64,000 nucleotides of DNA, from contig NZ_WJIC01000012.1 of assembly GCF_009649815.1 (NCBI RefSeq), positions 124,001 to 188,000 on the forward strand, given 5' to 3'. The notes below the pieces were generated by a model, which was given only the letters and a program-made list of their open reading frames with translations, did no database searches and was not told the origin of the DNA. The position numbers were made by a program, and so were the translations under genes. Shown here piece after piece: positions 58,523 through 64,000 of this stretch; within the stretch, counting starts at the first letter, position 1, and each line of letters starts with the position of its first letter. The stretch is from Nocardia sp. SYP-A9097 (lineage in GTDB: Bacteria; Actinomycetota; Actinomycetes; Mycobacteriales; Mycobacteriaceae).

Positions 58523-59140
58523 TCAGCGAATCGGCGCGCGGTCGCTCACGGGTGCGGTGAGTGCGCCCGCGAGCATATCGATGATCTCCGCCCACGCGCC
58601 CACCTCGCTCGCGGCGACCCGCCCCGACTCCACCGCCCGCTCATGATCGGCGAGCAGCGCGAACAACATGGTCGGCAGCGCGCGCAGCCGATGCACCCGC
58701 AGTCGCGGTGCGAGAGCGGTCATTTCATCGTCCAGCCGCTGCATGATCACCCGCACCGAGGTGCGCCGATCGCTCTCCAGATTCGAGGCGTCGGTGACGG
58801 CGGGGTGGGTGTGGATCTGCTCCAGGAACCGCGCGTAGTGGTTGATCCCGTGCTGCGCACTGAGTTCGAACATGGGCACCACCAGTGCCTCCAGCAGGCC
58901 GTGTACGCCCGCACCGGATCCCACCTGCTCCGCGAGCAGTTCCAGCCGCCGCACCTCGAGGGTCGCGAGCCGCAGCTCTACGACCGCTTCGATGAGCCCG
59001 TCCCGCGAGCCGAAGTGGTACTGGATCGCCGAATTGTTCCGCTGTCCGGCGGCCGCGGCGATATCGCGCAGCGGCACCGCCTGGCCGCGCTCGGCAATCA
59101 GGCACTCGGCCGCGAGAATGATCCGCTCCCTGCTCGTCAC
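58523..59140 (-). CDS. TetR-family regulator of the SDR/reductase operon
   Basis: A 205-residue TetR protein. Residues 5-50 are the DNA-binding part (RIILAAECLIAERGQAVPLRDIAAAAGQRNNSAIQYHFGSRDGLI). The QRNNSAIQYHF recognition helix is the form seen in a subgroup that controls lipid or steroid catabolism genes. It starts at GTG 59140 and is divergent from an SDR and a DapB-like gene. Two similar inverted repeats lie between. The ligand is probably an acyl-CoA or other substrate of the operon, by inference. Confidence 0.85.
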   Translation of the reverse strand: MTSRERIILAAECLIAERGQAVPLRDIAAAAGQRNNSAIQYHFGSRDGLIEAVVELRLATLEVRRLELLAEQVGSGAGVHGLLEALVVPMFELSAQHGINHYARFLEQIHTHPAVTDASNLESDRRTSVRVIMQRLDDEMTALAPRLRVHRLRALPTMLFALLADHERAVESGRVAASEVGAWAEIIDMLAGALTAPVSDRAPIR

Positions 59141-59168
59141 ATTGAGCAGAGTAGCCGCTCACCAGCCA

Positions 59169-59208
59169 GTCAAGAACTAGTCCTTGACAGTTAAGCGCAT
59201 TTTCTTAA
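59169..59208. promoter_or_regulatory. Two TetR operators overlapping a promoter
   Basis: GTCAAG-N8-CTTGAC (59169-59188) and TTAAG-N8-CTTAA (59191-59208) share layout and spacer and are 21 bp apart. Between and over them lies a plus-strand promoter: TTGACA at 59184-59189 and TAAAGC at 59206-59211, 16 bp apart. Binding would block the SDR operon. Confidence 0.6.
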
Positions 59209-59249
59209 AGCTCTGAGTGACTGCCATCACTTCGATAGGACTGCATCCG

Positions 59250-60038
59250 ATGATCCTGGACACCTTCCGACTGGACGGCCGCGTCGCCGTCGTCACCGGC
59301 GCGGGCCGCGGTATCGGCGCCGCCACCGCCCTGGCCCTTGCCGAGGCCGGCGCCGATGTCGCTCTCGCCGCCCGCACCCCCGCCCAACTCGAGGAGGTCG
59401 CCGGCAAGATCCGCGCACTGGGCCGCCGCGCCGTCATCGTCCCCTGCGATCTGAACGATCTGAACACCGTCACCGCCTTCGCCGATACCGCCGCCGCCGA
59501 ACTCGGCCGCCTCGATATCGTCGTCAACAATGTCGGCGGCACCATGCCGAACACCTTCACCACCACCTCCCCCGAATTCCTGGAGGACGCCTTCCACTTC
59601 AATGTGTCCACCGCGCACGCACTTACGCAGGCCGCGGTCCCGCACATGCTGAAGAACGACGGCGGCTCCGTGGTCAGCATCTCCTCCATGATGGGCCGCG
59701 CACCCGGCCGCGGCTTCCTCGCCTACGGCACCGCCAAGGCCGCCCTCGCGCACTGGACCCGCATGGCCGCCAGCGATCTGTCTCCGCGCATTCGCGTGAA
59801 CGCCATCGCCGTCGGCTCGGTGCTCACCTCCGCGCTGGAAGTCGTTGCGCAGCAACCGGAAATCAAGGCGAAGATGGAGGGCGCGACCCCGATGCGCCGC
59901 CTCGGCGAACCGTGGGAGATCGCCGCCGCCATCGTCTTCCTGACCTCCCGCGCGGGCGGTTACATCACCGGCAAGATCCTCGAGGTCGACGGCGGTATCG
60001 AGGCCCCCAACCTCGAACTCGGCATTCCCGACCTGTGA
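59250..60038 (+). CDS. Short-chain dehydrogenase/reductase
   Basis: A 262-residue SDR. The cofactor motif is TGAGRGIG (about 14-21), then VNNVGG in place of NNAG, and the catalytic set Ser in VSISSMMGR with Tyr and Lys in YGTAKAAL. The end GGYITGKILEVDGGIEAP is usual. ATG 59250 has AGGA about 10 nt upstream. An in-frame GTG at 59217 coincides with the predicted transcription start, so a leaderless longer form is possible. It is the first gene of a two-gene operon controlled by the divergent TetR. Confidence 0.87.
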   Translation: MILDTFRLDGRVAVVTGAGRGIGAATALALAEAGADVALAARTPAQLEEVAGKIRALGRRAVIVPCDLNDLNTVTAFADTAAAELGRLDIVVNNVGGTMPNTFTTTSPEFLEDAFHFNVSTAHALTQAAVPHMLKNDGGSVVSISSMMGRAPGRGFLAYGTAKAALAHWTRMAASDLSPRIRVNAIAVGSVLTSALEVVAQQPEIKAKMEGATPMRRLGEPWEIAAAIVFLTSRAGGYITGKILEVDGGIEAPNLELGIPDL

Positions 60039-60052
60039 ACCCGGAGCCAGCC

Positions 60053-61117
60053 ATGAAATACCGTGTCGTGCAATGGAGTACCGGCAATGTCGGCCGCCGC
60101 ACCCTGCGCAATATCATCGCCCGCCCCGAACTGGATCTGGTCGGCGTCTGGGTCTCCAGCGACGCCAAAGCCGGTAAGGACGCGGGCGAACTCGCGGGCC
60201 TGGACCGTGAAATCGGTGTCACCGCAACAACAGACGCGCAAGCCCTGATCGCCCTGAAACCGGACTGCATCGTCCACACCGCCATGGCCGACGACCGCCT
60301 CATGGAGGCCGTCGAAGACCTGAAGATGTTCCTGCGCGCAGGCATCAACGTCGTCTCCAGCAGCCCTGTCTTCCTGCAATTCCCCTACGGCACCCTCCCC
60401 GACGAGGCCATCGCCCCCATTGTCGAGGCGGCGAACGAAGGTGGAGCCTCCCTCTGGGTGAACGGCATCGACCCCGGCTGGGCCAACGACTGGCTCCCCC
60501 TCCTGCTCTCCAGCGGCTCCGAGCGCATAGACGCCGTCATCTGCTCCGAGATCATGGACTACTCCACCTACGACAACCCCAAAGTCCTCTTCGACATCAT
60601 GGGCTTCGGCAGCAAGCTCGAAGACCTCCCCATGCTCCTGCAACCCGGCATCCTCACCCTCGCCTGGGGCAGCGTCATCCGCCAGCTGGCATCGGCCCTC
60701 GACATCGAATTGGACTCGGTAACACAGCATTTCGAGCGTCTGCCCGCCACGGAAGAGCTCGTCGTAGGCAAGCGCACCATAGAGGTAGGCACCGCCGCAG
60801 CCCTCCGCTTCCAAGTCCACGGCGTCCGAGCAGGCCGAGAAATACTCACCCTCGAACACGTCACCCGGCTACACCCCGCCTTAGCCCCCGACTGGCCACA
60901 ACCGGCCGGAAAGGGTTGCTACCGAGTAGAAATCAAAGGCGACCCCGACTACCTCCTGGATCTCCAGCTCTACAGCAACGGCGACCACGCCGAAGCCGGC
61001 GTAGTAGGCACCGCAGCCCGCCTGGTAAGCGCCATCCCCGCGCTAGTCCAAGCCCGCCCCGGCCTCCTAACCGCCATGGACCTCCCCTTGACCACAGGCC
61101 GCGGCCTGGTCTCCTAG
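60053..61117 (+). CDS. DapB-like NAD(P)H-dependent amine dehydrogenase/reductase family protein
   Basis: A 354-residue protein whose N-terminal Rossmann fold (YRVVQWSTGNVGRRTLRNII, then IVHTAMADDRLMEAVEDL and INVVSSSPVFLQFP) resembles dihydrodipicolinate reductase and 2,4-diaminopentanoate dehydrogenase. The C-terminal half is the catalytic alpha/beta domain with ICSEIMDYSTYDNPKVL. Many mycolic-acid bacteria carry several such genes near lipid catabolism loci; substrates are unknown. It follows the SDR by 14 bp, so the two work in one pathway. The last 4 bp overlap the convergent next gene. Confidence 0.8.
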   Translation: MKYRVVQWSTGNVGRRTLRNIIARPELDLVGVWVSSDAKAGKDAGELAGLDREIGVTATTDAQALIALKPDCIVHTAMADDRLMEAVEDLKMFLRAGINVVSSSPVFLQFPYGTLPDEAIAPIVEAANEGGASLWVNGIDPGWANDWLPLLLSSGSERIDAVICSEIMDYSTYDNPKVLFDIMGFGSKLEDLPMLLQPGILTLAWGSVIRQLASALDIELDSVTQHFERLPATEELVVGKRTIEVGTAAALRFQVHGVRAGREILTLEHVTRLHPALAPDWPQPAGKGCYRVEIKGDPDYLLDLQLYSNGDHAEAGVVGTAARLVSAIPALVQARPGLLTAMDLPLTTGRGLVS

Positions 61118-63552
61118 AGCTGCATCGAGGCCGCGGCGATTCCATCTGCGATCGCCGCGGCCTTCGGTCCCATTGCGCTGTAACGCTTCTCGCGCGCGAT
61201 GCCGCGTAGCACCTGCACCGCTGTATCCCCGCCGATCGCGGCGATCACGTTCAAGCCCGCCATCGCACGCGCCGACGCGGTGTCATCGATCCACCCGCCC
61301 ACCAGCGGTGCCAGTCGAGTCACCGTGTCGTCATCGCCGAAAAGGCCCATGGCGTGTAGCACCCAACCACCGTTGGCGGGAAAATGCTCGAACCGCCACC
61401 CGTCGAACAGTGCCCACACGAAGTCCGCCAGCGACTTCCGATCGACCAGATCCGCGGTTACGGCCACTCCCGCGTAGTCGCCGCCGGGTCCGGACATGGC
61501 CAGCATTGTCACGAAGTGCGCGACGGAGGGCTCGGGAAGAGCCGACGCGCGGTCGCGCAGGCATAACTGCGGCAGCGCCGCGGGAATGACCCAGTACGGC
61601 AACCCCGGCACCTTCGCCGGTAGTCGCGCGAGCGGATCCTCCTGCAGGACAGCGAAAATCGAGCCTCGGGCCGGTTCGCCCAATCCGGATACGGCCGCAT
61701 CGATCGCCGCCGAGTGTCCACGCTCCGCCAGCAGCTGGAGTGCGCTGCGGGCCGCCGCGCGATCCTTACCCTGATCGGTCAGCGCTACCTGGACGAGATC
61801 CACTGCCGCCGTGACCGAATGCCGGTCGAACCAGGCAATGGCGTTCTGCCGCACCTGCTTTCGCGACAACCATCGCATCATCTCCAGCGTCACCGCCGTA
61901 CCGTCCACCGGAGCGAGAGTGCCCGCCAGCGCAACCGGATTCGCCACGGCGGCCGCAGCGGCGAAGTCGAGTGCGTCATCACCGTATACACCCATCAGCC
62001 GGCGCATCGGCGCATCCGGACCGCTCCCGGATATCGCCCGATGCCGGCCCGGCCGCTGCTGCTCCAGCGCCCGCACGATGTCTTCATCCGGTGACAGCGC
62101 CAGCAGAAAGGCCAGTGCTCCCGCCTCCCGTGCCTCATCGATCAGCAGATCCCACGCCTTCCCTCGGTCGAAGCGGTACGAGTAGGAAGAAACCCACGTA
62201 TCGGCCCAGCCCTGCCGTTCGCCGAGCGCCCAGCGCAGGCGGAGCGGACGGGCGGGTTCCGGAGTGATCAACACTGGCGGCTTCTTCGTCCGCGGTTTTG
62301 TCCACGGCGGTGCGGTGAGCACAACCGGCAGGTCGGCGGGCGCCGCCGCCGGACGACGACCTGCCGGATCGATGAGTGCGAGCGCGCCGGCATCGACGCA
62401 CCCTGGCTCGGCGACCAGTTCGGGATGTGCGAGCGCATGCAATTTGAACCGATACACGACAGCGGGTGCCCCGGCTGCGGCAGCACTCCGCGAGAGTAGC
62501 CGCATAGCTCGCCGCGGGAAGCGAATCATCGCCTGTGTCAATGCCTTTGCGACATCCTTGTTGCCGATATGGTCGAGCAATCCTTGAAACGCCTCATCAC
62601 AGGGCAGCTCGGCCAGCAGCGCCGACATGGATCGAAAGTCCTCGCTCGACCCACGATGTGCGGCGGCGAGCCGGTCCACGATCACGCCCGTGCCGGCCGG
62701 TCCGATCTGCGTCAGCATGTTGAACAGGTGTTCCTCGTGGATGTACGTCCGCCTGACGGACGCCATGAACCGAGTGAACTGTGCGGTCGTCGTCAGTGAG
62801 CCGAGCAATCGCACTGCCGCGGCGGACTCCCCGAGGCCCGCCAGCGCCAGATCGGCATCGACCCAATCCTGTTGGTCCGGAAGCAAATAGGACGTCGTGA
62901 GCCGTGCCCAATCCGCCCCCGAATCGGCCCGCAGCAATGCGAGCCGTTCCACCACCGCGCGATAATCGGCTTCGGGCACGGACGCCAGGCGCGCGCGCAG
63001 CTGCTCGGCGACATCGCCCAGGCCGCCGACCCCACCGCTGTGCGTATCCAGCACCTCCAGAGCGGCGGCCCATTTCCCCGGGCCGAGGTTGATGCGACGG
63101 GTCAGCATCCCGGACCGGAGTACGGCAGCCGAGGCCGCGAACCCGAGACCGTGCTCGGAGATCCAGCTGTCGACGAACGGGCCGGTGACGTCCGTCTCCA
63201 CATGACGCCAATGGTCGAAGGTCGATTGGCAGCAGCCGCGATATTCGTAGTGCACGATCACCCAGATCGCCGCAGCCCCGAGCGGCGAAACCGCACCGCC
63301 GGGGTCCGCCAAATACTCTTGCGCCGCATCGGCGAGATCCTCGAGACCCACGGCCCGCGTGTGCTCCAAGACCTCCATGATGACGGCGCGGCGGTCTTCG
63401 ACCACCCTGATCAGCTCTTCCGTCGCCTCAGGATCGACCGACCGCGGCGGCGGTGCACAGAGTCCACGAAACGGATCAGCCTTCGCCCACCACTCCCCCG
63501 GCACGGTCCAAACATCTTCGATGTCCGTCGATCCCGTCGAACTCGTTGTCAT
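61114..63552 (-). CDS. Large DUF4132/HEAT-like hypothetical protein
   Basis: An 812-residue soluble protein rich in helical repeats. FDGWRFEHFPANGGWVLHAMGLFGDDDTVTRLAPLVGGW and GLNVIAAIGGDTAVQVLRGIAREKRYSAMGPKAA near the end resemble the HEAT-like segment that precedes DUF4132 in MolR-type proteins. The DUF4132 domain itself and the WGR domain are not present, so it stops short of that layout. A Pro-rich break (PPWTKPRTKKPPV) lies mid-protein. Function unknown. The start ATG 63552 has no strong ribosome site visible. Confidence 0.65.
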   Translation of the reverse strand: MTTSSTGSTDIEDVWTVPGEWWAKADPFRGLCAPPPRSVDPEATEELIRVVEDRRAVIMEVLEHTRAVGLEDLADAAQEYLADPGGAVSPLGAAAIWVIVHYEYRGCCQSTFDHWRHVETDVTGPFVDSWISEHGLGFAASAAVLRSGMLTRRINLGPGKWAAALEVLDTHSGGVGGLGDVAEQLRARLASVPEADYRAVVERLALLRADSGADWARLTTSYLLPDQQDWVDADLALAGLGESAAAVRLLGSLTTTAQFTRFMASVRRTYIHEEHLFNMLTQIGPAGTGVIVDRLAAAHRGSSEDFRSMSALLAELPCDEAFQGLLDHIGNKDVAKALTQAMIRFPRRAMRLLSRSAAAAGAPAVVYRFKLHALAHPELVAEPGCVDAGALALIDPAGRRPAAAPADLPVVLTAPPWTKPRTKKPPVLITPEPARPLRLRWALGERQGWADTWVSSYSYRFDRGKAWDLLIDEAREAGALAFLLALSPDEDIVRALEQQRPGRHRAISGSGPDAPMRRLMGVYGDDALDFAAAAAVANPVALAGTLAPVDGTAVTLEMMRWLSRKQVRQNAIAWFDRHSVTAAVDLVQVALTDQGKDRAAARSALQLLAERGHSAAIDAAVSGLGEPARGSIFAVLQEDPLARLPAKVPGLPYWVIPAALPQLCLRDRASALPEPSVAHFVTMLAMSGPGGDYAGVAVTADLVDRKSLADFVWALFDGWRFEHFPANGGWVLHAMGLFGDDDTVTRLAPLVGGWIDDTASARAMAGLNVIAAIGGDTAVQVLRGIAREKRYSAMGPKAAAIADGIAAASMQL

Positions 63553-63670
63553 ATCTGTTCTTTCATCCCACCCAGCACGTCGAGCCGATCATGCACTCGA
63601 CCGCCGACAACTTCGCGCCATCCCGACCGAACTTGTCAGGACATCGATGGGATCCGAACCCCGAAACGAC

Positions 63671-63701
63671 AAAAGGTGGAGAGCGTGTACCGCTCTCCAC
63701 C
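63671..63701 (-). terminator. Terminator downstream of tRNA-Thr
   Basis: A perfect 11-bp stem GGTGGAGAGCG/CGCTCTCCACC (63675-63685 with 63691-63701), followed on the minus strand by TTTTGTCG. It lies 8 bp past the tRNA CCA end. Confidence 0.92.
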
Positions 63702-63712
63702 TGCTGCTTTGG

Positions 63713-63785
63713 AGCCGCCTGCGAGAATCGAACTCGCGACCTTTTCATTACGAGTGAAGCGCTCTACCGACTGAGCTAAGGCGGC
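63713..63785 (-). tRNA. tRNA-Thr (anticodon CGT)
   Basis: A complete cloverleaf on the minus strand. The acceptor is GCCGCCT...AGGCGGC, the D-arm has AGCTCAGTCGGTAGAGC, and the anticodon loop CTCGTAA gives CGT, reading the Thr codon ACG. The T-arm has the loop GTTCGATTC. The discriminator is T and CCA is encoded (63712-63710). A T-tailed hairpin follows. Confidence 0.95.
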
Positions 63786-63847
63786 GTGCCTTCCGGCGAG
63801 GCGAGTCTATCTGTTGAGGGGCGGATCGCGAAAATCGGTGGTCGTGG

Positions 63848-64000
63848 TCACGCGGAACGGGCCGCTATCAGGCCCGCGACCATGGCGGCTACGGCGAAGC
63901 GGGGCTTCACGTTGGTGTCCAGGGCCTCGCGGCAATCCAGGACGGCTTGGATGGAGAGGAGTAGGCCCTCGGGGCGGATGTCGGTGGCGAGTTCGCGGAT
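63848..64000 (-). CDS. holB: DNA polymerase III delta' subunit, C-terminal end
   Basis: Fifty codons plus stop, entering from the right edge. The sequence reads IRELATDIRPEGLLLSIQAV, then LDCREALDTNVKPRFAVAAMV and a short Ala-rich end. The DCREALDTNVKPRFAVAAMV segment is typical of the C-terminal collar domain of clamp-loader delta' in actinobacteria. The gene lies just upstream of tRNA-Thr on the same strand. The start and ATP-binding part are outside the window. Confidence 0.8.
   Translation of the reverse strand: MRELATDIRPEGLLLSIQAVLDCREALDTNVKPRFAVAAMVAGLIAARSA

Noticed and set aside
63563..63748. A 61-codon frame overlapping the tRNA
   Set aside because: It runs through the tRNA-Thr and its terminator; the cloverleaf explains the sequence.

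Overview
The window is GC-rich, densely packed DNA from a mycolic-acid-type actinomycete, most likely Nocardia or a close relative. The evidence is the gene order. Genes clpC, lsr2, lysS, coaX, panD, panC, a DUF2520 gene, a DUF6779-type gene, a DUF3180 gene, folK, folB, folP, folE and ftsH run on the minus strand, followed further right by hpt, tilS, a DUF2342-type metalloprotease gene, a dacB-like gene and, divergently, ppa. This is the order I recall from the Mycobacterium tuberculosis Rv3596c-Rv3628 region. GTG/TTG starts, 4-bp stop/start overlaps and Lsr2 itself fit the same group. No insertion sequence, prophage, CRISPR array or plasmid function is visible.

Layout. 1-9.3 kb is accessory: the end of a CbtAB cobalt-uptake pair, OsmC, an SRPBCC protein, a TetR-controlled azoreductase/SMR-exporter pair with two matching operators, an ABC exporter divergent from a two-component system, an LLM-type oxidoreductase and a PhyH-type dioxygenase. 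9.3-28.4 kb is core: clpC, a secreted lipase, a DUF1772 membrane protein, an FHA-HTH regulator, lsr2, lysS, a cysteine dioxygenase/rhodanese operon, the pantothenate/CoA genes, the folate genes and ftsH. 28.6-45.2 kb is an accessory block between ftsH and hpt: several conserved-unknown genes, a PucR regulator divergent from an aldehyde dehydrogenase/SDR pair, a two-domain TerD protein, two small-molecule kinases, a tandem membrane Ser/Thr kinase and pseudokinase, an amidase and a LysR regulator. 45.6-50.6 kb returns to core (hpt, tilS, metalloprotease, PBP4-like carboxypeptidase, ppa). 50.6-64 kb is mixed: an MFS exporter, a crotonase, YbaK, a flavin reductase, a LysE exporter, heme oxygenase, a class V aminotransferase behind a SAM-IV riboswitch, a TetR/SDR/reductase module, a DUF4132-like protein, tRNA-Thr(CGT) and the end of holB.

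How the genes work together. The pan/coaX and fol genes form tight, translationally coupled runs for CoA and tetrahydrofolate synthesis. Sulfur metabolism appears twice under RNA control: a 13-codon Cys-Cys leader peptide with overlapping alternative hairpins precedes cysteine dioxygenase, and a SAM-IV aptamer precedes the aminotransferase. Iron control is suggested by an IdeR-like site before heme oxygenase.

The strongest candidates for something new are the Cys-Cys attenuator at 18.1-18.2 kb and the kinase/pseudokinase pair at 37.7-42.6 kb. The active partner of that pair carries about a dozen short acidic-x-Thr-Arg repeats just before its kinase domain.
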